Shown: piece after piece, positions 47,173 through 58,340 of the stretch
How the letters are laid out: each line of letters starts with the position of its first letter
How positions within the stretch are numbered: position 1 is the stretch's first letter
Assembly (NCBI GenBank): GCA_006384855.1
Contig: VCJN01002273.1
Span: forward strand, 1 to 64,000
Reading direction: 5' to 3'
Source: Tetraselmis striata
Lineage: Eukaryota > Chlorophyta > Chlorodendrophyceae > Chlorodendrales > Chlorodendraceae
DNA: 64,000 bases
The notes under the pieces: model-generated
The model's input: the letters and a program-made list of their open reading frames with translations, nothing else
What the model was told of the DNA's origin: nothing
Database searches by the model: none
Made by a program: the position numbers and the translations under genes

Positions 47173-48386
47173 ATGGAATCATTCAATACATCTGGGGTTT
47201 CATATATTGGCGGCGGTTTACTGTCGCGCTCCATCGCTGACCCCCCCCCCCACCAGTCGCTGTGCGGCGATTCTTAGAGTAAGCGTGCGCGTTGGTTCAG
47301 CCTGCCAAATCGTCGACACGTTGTCACCTGTCACGCGTCTTGGCGGCGCGTTGGTTGGTGCCCCCGTTGTCGTCGCCCCGCCAGATGATGCGACGACGGA
47401 CCGGGCCGCCACCAGGCCGGGCCGCCGGGCCGTCGGCCGTCGGCTAGGAGTAAGATCCTTTAACTGTTGACTCAGTACCCGTAACGAGGGAAAAAAATCT
47501 CCAAAAAAATTCGCCCCGGGGACAGGACTGCAATTTGCCATAAAACCCCGATTTGCACCGCGCTGTTTTAGTGTTTTCGACCTCACGTTTTTTGCAATCT
47601 GCCACTGCTCGAGATACTGCACCCTGTGTTGCAAAAGCCGGGTTTGACCCTGTTCTGGGAAGGTCAGAATTGCTGTACAGGGTATACACACTGTTTCTCA
47701 ATTATTTGCCCTTACTTTTACTCATCTGCGCAATATCCGTTCAGATTCTCCTAACTTGAGGCGTCCAAGTACGGGATTGTCGCTAGCGGCAGGGGGGGCA
47801 GGCATTGCGCGTATTTTCTCTACGCCCCTCGGGGAGGGGTGTACACAGCGGACCCTCGGACAGGAAAATGTACTGCTGGCTAAGGAATACTGGTAGTCGA
47901 CCAACAGTTAGGCGTTGATTCTTATTTTGAAAAATACCGCCCGATGGAGTACAGTATCTCCAAAAATATGTAGTCGCTATTGAGACGGGTACAGGTACCG
48001 GTACCGCCGTGTAGCGTTGTCGTGGGTGATCCCGCCCGCTAGCGACTACGAGTACGATCCTGTGAGCGGACTGCGAAGCTTTCTGTGGCACTGCACATTT
48101 TCCTCGCCGAATATCTCTGTCGGCACCCCGGAAGCCGTCCCTTCGGCTTCGGCGGAAGATCTTTTAGGCCGGTCGGCCGAAAATTACCTGCAGGACATCG
48201 CCGGGCCCCGCGGCCCGGCGCTAAGTGGGTTCTGCTTAAATGTAGGCTTTTTCCTTCCCCAGTACTTTCCGTGCATTCTCTTGACGCTCTCCCTGTAACC
48301 AGAAAGACAAATCCTGTGAGCGGCACCCCCATAACGGCTATGAGGTGTTGACCAGGACCCGTCTCTCGACGGGGACCACGTGCGAT
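47173..48386. other. No firm gene; one arm of an inverted repeat
   Basis: The stretch at about 47580-47660, read in reverse, resembles about 46766-46850: GTCAAACCCGGCT.TTGCAA, ACAGGGTGCA and A.ATTGCAA. GTACAGGTACCGGTACCGCC lies near 47990. No gene is supportable. Confidence 0.4.
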
Positions 48387-51300
48387 ATGATCTAAACGTG
48401 TGTATGGGGTTTCCTACGGATTAAGGCCTGTATGACACGGGACATGCTCTACCGGTAGACCGCTCTACCGCCGTAATTTCTACACGCTAAGCGCGCCACG
48501 TCGCAAAAAGCAAATGGCGACTAGCCAATCCCCATGTAGTATTTTCACTTTTTCAGTTCCTTTTTCAGCCCTCAGAACGGTATGACACGGGAACAGCTCT
48601 ACCGGTCAAACTAGCCGCTACCGCCCTACCGAGCATCGTAGGACCAGCCGCACTGCTCGGCCTCCTGGGCTCAAGTCGGTTGAGCGCTGTCCGCCCGCGA
48701 CATGAGATCCAGATGGAGATGGGTCACCGAGGCCAGCGGGGCGATGCCCGTCCGGTAGAAACACGCTAGGAGGCAGCGCCCCGCTGGGCGCCACGGATGG
48801 CGAGACGTGCCGCTGGGACAACGACAAGGCGCCCGGCGCACACGGCGCCTGAAAGGATCCAGACACCATGACTAGCCGCTTGACCGGCCGCCCGTGGCGC
48901 CTTGCGGGGCGATTCCGGGCGTGCAGCCATGGCCGTGAGGCGTGGAACCCGTGTACCGCCCGCGCAGTTTCGGTGGGACTACAGGGAGCGGCGGGCGAGG
49001 GGTAGCGCGATGAAGATGGATTCCCCAGCGACAGGGTGCCGCGTTCAAAATAGAGCGGTAGAGCGGTAGGGCGGGGTGGCATCGGTAGCTACCGATGCCT
49101 CCCTACCGCCGAAATGCTAGACCGGTCTACCGCTCTAGGGGTGACCGCTCTATGGCCGAATTGCACTTTTTGCGACGTGGCGCGCTGTGCGTGTAGAAAT
49201 TACGGCGGTAGAGCGGTCTACCTGTAGAGCACGTCCCGTGTCATATAGGCCTAAAACTGTCCTAGTGCGAACCGTTCGGTCTGTAGTGGTTTCAAGCGGT
49301 TAACTATTACCATCGGGTTTTGGTACGGGCTGCCCCATCGCCCGCGAGCCCTGCGCTCCCGGCCGGGGAGCCACTTAAAACAGCCACCAGCAGCTCGTCT
49401 GCCATCTTCCTGCTCGCTGCCTTCGGCAGCGGCTTCGCGTACTTGTGCGCGCGAGGGTCACTGAGGCTGAACAAGTCCGCACCGAGGTTCATCCACCCGG
49501 TAGGGAGTCGTCGTGCCGCGCACATGCGTTACAACATCAGGCAGCGACAGAGAGTAGAGTACATCGGTAGTGTGGTTTTCCCTACTCGTGCGCCCGGGGT
49601 CGTTTTCGATTTTTGCCCTGGCCTTGCAGCTGTGACGTTTTCGGGTAGCGATGCGCACGGCAAGGAATTGGAGCTGGGGGGTCCCCGTTGGGGGGGTTTA
49701 AACCTCAACACCCGAAGTCGAGTCGCAGTACATGCCTTCGGGGCTCTCGCAGTGGAGCGCCCTCTCGCAGTAGTCAACTCTTTAGGTTTAGGTGAGGTGG
49801 ACGCGCTCGGCACCATGGCCGCTGCTCGTCAAGGTTGTCAACGACGACAACTACGCCCACCGCAACAAATCGGCGCGGACGGAGGAGGACGACTGTATCG
49901 TCGGGGCGGCCACTTGTTGTCCCGCAAGACACTACAACCCGGTCCGCGTGTCCTCGCAGCAGGGCGTCGTGGCATCAACGGTCGTTACATGTTGTGGTTT
50001 TCCGGAACTACTCGCGTAAATGGTCCGTTACGGGGGTGGCGCCGCTCATACGCCAGTGTTTTGAGAGGGCTCGTTGCCCTCGCCCCAATCATGCTTCAGC
50101 AACGTTTGCTGTGGTCGCAGTGGGAGGCGGTTGTGCGGCTCGCGCCGATGCGTCTCCGACGCCTCCTACTGCAACGTCGTCGTCACAAGGACCACGACAA
50201 TTTGCAGCTGCCCGCCGGGGGGCACCTCTACCACATGGCGTGCCTGGCGTCTAGTGGTGTCCGTAACTACCCCAAGCCAAATCTGGGTTTGGGACTTCAA
50301 TGGCCGTCGCTGGTGCAGCAGCAGCGGCCGCCTCGTCGTCATCCTCGCCCCGACATCATGGGCATCGTTACGGGCCGGCGTGGGCTACAAGGGCCTCTAC
50401 GCCGGCCAACCCGCCTCCAACTGCACGGCAACGCATCTGTGACAACACGAGTCGCCCGTCGGGGGACAGCTCCGCCACCTAACGCAACTTGTGCGTTTCG
50501 TGGCATCATCCTAAGCCTGCGCTTTGTTGGGTGGTCAGCAGCCATCGCTGGTGCAGCAGCGGCGGCCGGATCACCGCTCTCCGCGAAGAAAGACCCACAG
50601 CTTACCGAGTCGGCGGATCTTCTGCGACGTCGCCGACAACCTACCCCGACACACCTAAGAGCCGGTACGACACGCCCACACATGGTCCCACGTTCCCGCG
50701 CCCCTCAGCGTTGTGCGCTTCTCCCGCCGCTCTTTGCGCACGGGGGCGGAACAACCACCGATGGTGATGACAACAACATTACATCGTTGTCATCGCGCGT
50801 TGTTGCGTGTCCACCCCTCGTACCGTGCATCGCCAGTACAGGCACAGAGTTACCATCGCGTCGGGTACAGTGCACCAGTACTTCACCTGGCTGTACACGG
50901 CGCGCTCGCGCGCTCGTGCGCGCAGCTGTACTCGTCCTACTGGTGCCTGTGCTGCTGCTTTGCTGGGCGCTCGTCGCCAACTTTGGCCACTTCGACCCCC
51001 GCTTCTACGGGCCTGCAGTTCCGGCTCGTGCCGCACGCCACCACGGCGCGCGGCCAATGCTATGGGACGCCGTCGGGAGACGGCGCCTTAATTCCGCGAC
51101 ACGTCCGGCCTATGTCGTGCCGGCGTCAACATCTCCCGTCCGCGTCTGATGCGCCTGCGCCTCGATCGAAGACCTCTTGGCGCGAGACCCCTTCTACAAC
51201 TCAAGACATCTTCCGCCGTCGTCTGGTCGGCACGCCTGCCGACTGCCTACGCTCGCAGTCGTAAACGAACTGCGTGTAAACTGGCAAAACCATACTCGAA

Positions 51301-51531
51301 TGCATGATTGAAATGATCTAAACGTGTTTATGGGGTTTCCTACGGATTAAAACTGTCCTAGTGCGACCCGTACGGTCTGTATTGGTTTCAAGCGGTTAAG
51401 TAAGTGTTACCATCGGGTTTTGGTACGGGCTGCCCCATCGCCCGCGAGCCCTGCGCTCCCGGCCGGGGAGCTACTTAGGACAGCCACCAACAGCTCGTCT
51501 GCCATCTTCCAGCTCGCTGCCTCCGGCCATC
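48387..51531. mobile_element. Element with 217-bp LTR-like direct repeats and an unknown internal region
   Basis: The right repeat (about 51315-51531) matches the left repeat (48387-49432 once the 827-bp insertion inside it is removed). Shared words include ATGATCTAAACGTGT, GGGGTTTCCTACGGATTAA, AAACTGTCCTAGTGCGA, TTTCAAGCGGTTAA and CCATCGGGTTTTGGTACGGG. The 1.9 kb between them has a long open frame on the plus strand (49320-51149) with a hydrophobic stretch (LVRAAVLVLLVPVLLLCWAL) near its end. No reverse transcriptase, integrase or recombinase is recognisable. It may be a non-autonomous LTR-type element. The age of the copy cannot be judged beyond about 5-10 percent divergence of the repeats. 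Confidence 0.6.
48425..49251. mobile_element. PIF/Harbinger-type MITE with 86-bp terminal inverted repeats
   Basis: The first 86 bases (GGCCTGTATGACACGGGACA... to ...ACGTCGCAAAAAG) and the complement of the last 86 (49166-49251) differ at only about 5 positions. TAA flanks both ends (48422-48424 and 49252-49254). The uninterrupted sister repeat at about 51345-51360 reads GGATTAAAACTG with a single TAA, which is the empty site. A 3-bp TAA duplication and GGC-starting ends point to PIF/Harbinger. The 655-bp inside contains another copy of TATGACACGGGAACAGCTC (48581) and no credible transposase. Confidence 0.9.
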
Positions 51532-52033
51532 TGCCGTCTGCCGTCTGCCATAAAATGGCGCTTTTCCGTGTAAAACAGCCTCCGCACCCTTTTTGGCAAA
51601 ACCAGACTCGAAATGCATTATTGAAACATTACAATAATATGATATGGAATGGCAACGCCCGCGTCTGCATGGACTGAATTACGTACAGTTGAGGGGTAAT
51701 AATAAAGTACAATCATCGCCATAAATGAATACGAGGACACAAGATGATACAGAAAATAACCGTACATATCCTTGCCCGCCGACAGTCGTAGTATTTACAC
51801 CGTCCAATCAAGAAGGTGACGCGATGTCATTATATACTGTGGATAGAAGGGAACGGCCGCCGTGAGAGCCCGAAGAATACGAGGGTTCACCGTGTTTTCA
51901 GAAAATAAAAAGTCAAACGGCAGGGGACTAGCATGTTGCTAAAAGTTGTCAGACCTAAGGATTATCTCACAACGTTTGGCCGTGGCGGGGCGCAGGCCCC
52001 AACAATGCGCATTGTGAGGGAAGGGCGGGTGGG
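51532..52033. other. Spacer, no gene
   Basis: AT-richer sequence lies between the LTR-like element and the terminal repeat of the next DIRS-like element. Nothing supportable. Confidence 0.5.
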
Positions 52034-52189
52034 TTGCGTGAGCGGCGAGCTCGCGCATAGGCAAAAAGGTGAGCGCCCTTGTTGGATGCGGAGCGTCATA
52101 TAGGGGCTAGGACCCGCGCATCGCTGCCCGCGGGCCGCATACGCTGGTAGTTGAGACGTCCGGCGTTACTCCGCGCGGACTGATCAATA

Positions 52190-54170
52190 CTGAGTCCCGG
52201 TGTAATTCAAACCTCTATAATTATCAATATAACAATCACAACAGTAGGGGACTACTACCATTTTGCCATCAGGTCGCCATTTGGTGCGGCACATGCGCCG
52301 GTTGGCCGCCCCACGGCGTGGGCCAGCCGAAGAAGTGCCACGCTGCTGGACACGGCAGCGCCGTAGGTCGATGTAGTCCAACAACGTGACGTTGGACTCG
52401 CGTCGCTCCAGCCGCCGAAATACTTGATTTTCTGCATCATCATGCCGATGATGTAGGCGGCGGTTGCCGCGCTCCGTTCACATCGCTACCCGCGGTAACC
52501 CGTACGATATTGCGAAAATCGCCCGAATATGAGATCCGATAGGCGGTTCGCGGCGTTGGTACAATGTGCGCCTGCGGCAGCGCGACGCGCACATCGCGCG
52601 GCCCGATATTTGCCAATGCTCTAGCCTCTAGCAAGCCCACGATTGCAAACTACCGATACCGCAGGCCCACGACAGTAAACTACCGGAACCACCGATACCG
52701 ACATGGTACCGCCCGTAGCGCCATCAATACCTCTTTATGCGGCGATGGTGGGCGGGTCGCGACCGCTACGGCGCGCATGGGTCGTGCTGCGGGATCTCCG
52801 TGGCGACTCCGCAGCAACCGATCTGAGCGCCGCCCTTACCATAAACCTTTGCACCGATGGCACGGGCTCGGACGGACGAGCTACATGTAAGGAATAACAA
52901 GGTACACTATTTAGGCTTTCTATTTTGACTAAGCTGCCAATCCGCGCGGTTTTTGGCTCCACTAAAGGCGTATGGTGTCAGCAAAACCCGAATCCCTGAT
53001 GGGAGTGGTCAATCGGGCGGCAGTCGCGAGAATGAACCCCTTTGCCGCCGTCCCGGGACATCCACGCGCCCCGAGTCATCAGCCATGATCGCCATGTGTC
53101 CTCGAAGGGGGCAGGAGCTAGGGCTACGGGGTGGGCGGGAGTTGATGGGCTGGACGAGGGTGTGCTAGCGGATGCATGATTCGCCGCCGCGGTGCCGGGC
53201 GGTACTCCGGGCGGCGACGCGGATCCCGCGGCGCAAGGGCGCGCCGCTCGCGGACAGATTATTCGTACCGTATTCGGATCGTGAAATGTCGTACAGGGAA
53301 GTGCTGTGTTACGCAAGGAGTGCGACGTCCAGGCAAATTGCCAAATCCCGTCGGAGGTTGCTCGTTGACTGCCGCTAGTACGAGCTGTAACCACCCGGAC
53401 AACGTGTGCGATGTCAACTTCGCCGCGGGCTCCCGGCAGACGATGGCCCAGCAGGAGGCCGGCAACCGCCCGCCAGCGAACGTACGGCGGGCGCTGTCGA
53501 AGTAGCTCAGCAAGTCGGAGACGCCCGGCATCGCCGCATCCGGGATTTGACATAGTAGTTTAGCGCCAGCTGTGGTAACGGGTTTTCCCTTCTGGGTCAG
53601 GTAATATAGGAGGTTTCCGCCGGTCGGCGACTACGAGGTCGCCAGACCGGCACTCACCCCCCCCCCCCCCCCCCCGCGCGCGCCCGCCGCGGCACAAAAA
53701 CAGGAAGAGGACGACGACCGCAATCGCCGCTCGGAATCGGCGAACACGTGGCCATACGTCGACCGCCGCACTCCACACAGAGCCCAGCTCACGCCGCATG
53801 GCCTTGGCTAGGGTTAGGGCCCGAACACCACCCACGCCGGTGGGAACACCATGGGCAACGTGGGGAGCAGCGACACCGGCCAGGCCCTTGCGGACCTTAG
53901 CCACCAGCGGACCGAGCGCCATCGCTGGAAAGCCGTGATCCTCGAAGAAGCTGTTTACAACGGAGAGGTAGGGGTGTAGGTTGGTTGCCTTTATTGTGCC
54001 AAGGTCTCCCAGCCAAGTGACATAGCGCGCCATCGTAGCCGGGTCGGCAGTAGCCAAGGTTGGGGGGGGGGGGGGGGGGGGGGCTCGTTCTCGCAGAACT
54101 CGAAGTAGCGCCAAATCGTACTGCCGTAGCAGGTGTCCGCCGTAGAAGGGGCCCATGCCGCCGTCATGAG
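52190..54170 (-). pseudogene. Tyrosine recombinase region of the 52-56 kb element
   Basis: The N-terminal helical domain reads LGTIKATNLHPYLSVVNSFF and ALGPLVAKVRKGLAG. Boxes of the catalytic domain follow: TSHSLR near 53330, then QKIKYFGGWS near 52410 and LLDYIDLRR with the nucleophile tyrosine near 52370. Broken in several places and separated by foreign sequence. Confidence 0.7.
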
Positions 54171-55238
54171 CTTCATGGTTTGTGCGCCCATGGCATTATT
54201 AGAACCGAGCACCCGCGCCATATAGAGCCGCATGGAGTCCGCCCCCGGGCTCGTACACCCAGCGATCTCCACTATGTACTTGATGCATTGGCTGGGGCGC
54301 GCGTGCAAGGTGCGTACCGCCGGCGGACGATTTGCGCCGGCACCGGGGTGCATCGCAAGGGTGGCATTGATTGTGCCCCGTTTTAGGTACATCCACCCTG
54401 GAAGGGAACGCGGAAGACAGGGACGCGGAAGGTGAGCTGCGTCGAGGGAGCGTTCACCATAGACACGCCGCAGTGCAAGGGCTTGGGGGTTCGGTTGTGG
54501 CGGAAGGGGATGCAGACGCCCTCCTGGATCCACCGAAGGGTTTGAACGCTCGCCGCGCCGATGTCGCTCCAGTAGCGCCAGCTCCGCCGCACGCGATGTC
54601 GCATGTAGTCGGAGTCGGGGGTACATGACTCGGCGCGGCGGCGCACACTGTCTGGCCTCGTCCTCGTCGGTGGTAACATTCTCTGTGATATGGCGGTCGG
54701 GCCGGGGCTTGGCCGGCTTCGTCGGCCGCGGCGGCTGCGTCTTGTCCGTCTTCCCCGTGTCGGTCTTGGCAGGTTTGGTGAGCTAGGCGCCGGTCGCTCC
54801 GCCGCCGCCGCCCCCACCACCCCCTCCGCTGCCGCCGGGTCCTCCGCTCCCGCCCCTGAAGTGGGAGGCAGCCTGTGCTTCACTCTCGGTCTGTCGAGAC
54901 TCAAAGACAAACAAAGGTGTGTGCATTGGTGGTGTAGAGACGAGAGGCTACAGTGTTTTTCAGCATGCAATAAGTGGTATCACAACGCGTACCACATGGC
55001 AGCATTATACATTACATATTCCCGTAGTCACAGGTACACATTGTACTAGTATACTCACAGGTACTAACTCGTAGTATATCGTACTCGTATAATTGTCACA
55101 CCTGGGCTTTTGCAGCACGCAAGAGGCTGACCTCGAGTCGCTTGTCGTCTAGGGGGGCGAGTGATCCGTTGACCGCATTGGTCCGCGCTCTGCGACGGCG
55201 GTATCGAAGAAGCGGTTGTAGACGAGCCGCTCGGCGAC

Positions 55239-55743
55239 TCACTCCTCGCTCGAGAGCGTCTTCTTGCACTTGAACTGGCGTAGGTAAGTCAAGCGGTCCT
55301 CCGACCGGGTGTTGGCCGCGGAGAGCGTGCGGAAGGCGGAGGCAAGTAAGTCGTTGGCGTACGCGGTGTCCGCCGGGGTGGCGTTACTCGCGCGAAGCGT
55401 TGCCAAAGCGTCCGCGAGCGCCGCATGATGAGCGGCGGCGGTAAAGACACCATAGCACATGAGATGCCGGTATTCGTCGCGCGCGCGTCGCGTGCATATT
55501 CTCCTCCGTGATGTAGCGGTCCCACTAGTCTTGTCGCGGGGTCCACATGCAGGGTGCTACCATCCTTACGTGGGGTATGCACTTGGCGCACGCCCGGGGC
55601 ATGACTTCAATCTTGTCCCGCGGGCCGATGAACGTCGCGGGGCCAGTAGGTTCCGCAAGAAAGCCATCGGCGGAGGGCCGTCCTCTCCGGTGCCCCCTCG
55701 GAACCGTCGTCATGCGTCGAGGGATTGGACTTATGCTTGGGTG

Positions 55744-55774
<31 letters not shown>

Positions 55775-55914
55775 AGCGGGAGTCTAGCTCCTCCAGCCGG
55801 CAACGTTTGTCGTTCGACCACGGCAATTAAGTCGGCGCGGCGGTCGTCACCGCTCGGCTCCTCGCGTGCGTCTTCGTACAGGTCGTCAGATAACTTGGGC
55901 TGCTTGGGCGCCAT
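55239..55914 (-). pseudogene. Gag-like region of the 52-56 kb element
   Basis: It starts MAPKQPKLSDDLYEDAREEP and ends with MCYGVFTAAAHHAALADALA and ATLRASNATPADTAYANDLL, paralogous to the Gag-like region at 25.9-26.1 kb. It contains a G tract of about 29 bases (55747-55775). Broken. Confidence 0.7.
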
Positions 55915-56399
55915 AGTACCGTAGTCACGTGGGTCTCGGTGAACGTCGAACGCCGAACGTCGAACGTGGCGAGAGGGTTATAGAGGTCGGATCTTGCGAG
56001 ACTACATACGAGAGTCCCGATGCCTTGCGTGAGCGATGAGCTCGCGCAAAAGCAAAAGGTGAGCGTCCCTGGTGGGTTCGGAGCGTCATATAGGGGCTTA
56101 GACCCGCGCGTCGCTGCCCTCGGGCCGCATGCGATGCGATGGTAGCTGAAATGTCCGGCGTTACTCCGTGCGGGCTGGTCATTACTAAGTCCCGGTGTAA
56201 TTCAAACGTCTTTAATGATCAATATGACCAATAATACTATGACATAACATCTACGGGAATGAATATCCGAGACCCCCCCCTCCCCCCCCCCCCCCCCCCC
56301 CCCCGTGGCACTATAGATGTAGTGCACTATAGAGGTATTCAATGTAGCGGTAGGACTAAACTACCTACATAGTGAATATTCAAAATAGCGGTAGAATAT

Positions 56400-57345
56400 T
56401 CACTGTGGGGGTAATTGCCCTTCGCGTTCCCCACGGCTTGGAGGCAGGTAAGGCGGCGCTTGTTCATCTCCATCTCCCTAAATTTATCGGGAAACTTCGC
56501 CTCGAACGCCCCCTGGCACATGTGGTGCAGGAAATCCTCGCGCCACCGCAAACTCGCGACTACACGCGCGCATATATCGCGGAACTTCGTATCGGGAGCT
56601 ACCGTGTGTACTATGTGTCCCCACCCACCCGCTGCCTGGGTGGACCTGACGACCGTCATCGGCCCTCTGAATCGCGAGCCCTCCCTTCGCCTTCACCGTA
56701 GGCTAAGGACGGGGGGCGCCTTGGTAGTCTTGGCCCCGCCCGTGTTGCCATTGCTGCGGAGGAGCCGCGCGAGTTGCGCTGGACACCGGCGTCTTATATC
56801 GTTGCTTGTCCGGTCGAATCCCCGTTCGTTGTTCGTTGTCTTGAGCGCCCTCTCCCTTCCTGTCATGTCGGCGCTCCACCTCACACTCGGCCTAGTGCCG
56901 CTATGGAGTGGCCCGGGATGTTGTGCTGGGGAGGAGTTCTACGTTCGGCGGAAGGGGAACGCGATCGAGCTAGCGGCGGATTTGGCGCTGGGGGGCGCGC
57001 GTCGGTTACCCGCCCGTGGTGCCCCGTTTTGGGTTGAACCCCCCCCCCCCCCCCTCGCCCCCCCCCCCCCCATTCCCCCCGCTCCTTGTTGGGAGACCTC
57101 TTCGAAGCTCTTTTTTTGTCGGCGCCTCCACTCACATTCGGCCTAGTGCCGCTATTGGAGTGGCCCGGCATTGTGTACTGGGGAGAGCGTCCCTACTGCG
57201 TGGAGCGGCGGTTGGCGGGTGGCGATGCCTGGTCGGTGGCTCCCGTGGCTGTTCCCGCCTCGAGTGGCATGTAGCTGTATTTCCTTTTGGATTTCTGTGT
57301 TGATTTTTTGAGTGTTTCAGTTGGCACATCTTATCACGTGTGTAC
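56400..57345 (+). mobile_element. LINE-like 3' region
   Basis: It is related to the minus-strand insertion at 8.06-9.02 kb over most of its length, including two copies of the GGCCTAGTGCCGCTAT-GAGTGGCCC unit (about 56890 and 57140) and the T-rich 3' end (TTTCCTTTTGGATTTCTGTG). The upstream part on the plus strand reads WVDLTTVIGPLNREP, like the region before the C-terminus of algal LINE proteins. C tracts at about 56274-56304 and 57040-57070 interrupt or flank it. No reverse transcriptase motif was seen. Confidence 0.6.
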
Positions 57346-58340
57346 TATGTGGGCTATTGATTAAATCATGGACGGCAGACAATCCGGCTTATCATAGTAT
57401 TGCCCACGCGGCGGTCTCCAAAGCCACGGGTACTGCTATACGGATGCTATGATGACCTGGATGATGACGCTGCGCCGTAGCCAGCAGGCCGCACGCGCAT
57501 TCGCCGACGAGGGTTTACATACATGTCATCTGTCATGCTATACAGTTCCGCGGCCCTCCGCAAAAATCGTAGCGCCGGAGCGTCACGTATGCCGCAGGGA
57601 GGCCAACCTGGCAAGCGCGTCATGAAACCCGCCAAGCGGGTGGCGCAATACTCGTACCATTATATGCAATACCACATAAGATCCGGCACATGATAATAAC
57701 ATGCGCATTATAAATATGAATGGTACCAAATTACACCGCACAACACCCGCTATAGCGATTTACCGCAAAGTACATGTGTCTGCACAATTTAATACGCGGC
57801 GATTGTCTCTCATATATACGTGAGTTCGCGGTGGCAGTCGGACGCACCACACTCGTCTAGGTCGGGAGAGCTGGCGAGCCCCATGGTTGTAACCCTACAG
57901 TGCTCCCCATATCAGCACATGCCGGGCGCGATCTTGGATGGCGGGGCGGAGATGGCGGAAGCTGCACTCGAGTTTGGCAGGGCGCCGGTGTGCTCGGCCG
58001 CAGTCATGTCACCGCGACGTCTACAGTACCGTACGTAGCCGCCACTGTATGTAAAATATGTACCGGTAGCACATGCGCCGCCGCCGCGCGCCGCCGCGCC
58101 GCGTAAGGCTAAAGTAGGGGGAGTCATTGTACCGGTAGGGAATGACAGATCGGGATCCCCCCCTCCCCCGCCCCCTTGCACTATAGTGATAGTTGCACAA
58201 CGCTCGCCGGCATTTGGGGTGATAGCCCCGACCTCTTGGATACGCCCTCCATGCGCACGCAGCTGTCCCTCCGCCCGGTCCACTTTGGCTGCCTCGGCAT
58301 CGGCGATAACGTGTTATCGCAGATGCCTCCCACGTCGGCG
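57346..58340. other. No firm gene
   Basis: It includes the dispersed motif ACCGGTAGGGAATGACAGATCGGGA at 58131, also present at 60248, and GTACCATTATATGC-type AT-rich DNA. Nothing supportable as a gene. Confidence 0.4.

Larger units (their letters stand above)
52034..56225 (-). mobile_element. DIRS-like retroelement with about 200-bp direct terminal repeats, internally deleted
   Basis: Direct repeats at 52034-52232 and 56025-56225 share TTGCGTGAGCG, GAGCTCGCGCA, GGAGCGTCATATAGGGGCT, GTCCGGCGTTACTCC and CCCGGTGTAATTCAAAC. Reading the minus strand from the right come a Gag-like region, the segment leading into the reverse transcriptase (WIQEG...IPF.HNR), then directly the pre-recombinase linker and a tyrosine recombinase. 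Nearly all of the reverse transcriptase and RNase H is absent compared with the 25-28 kb element. G and C tracts interrupt it in three places, and an extra segment of about 0.6 kb separates the recombinase boxes. Clearly a non-functional copy. Confidence 0.8.

Noticed and set aside
49320-51149. 609-codon frame as a host gene
   Set aside because: It starts inside a repeat, spans only the interior of an LTR-like element, and several frames are open together because of base composition; reported as part of the element only.
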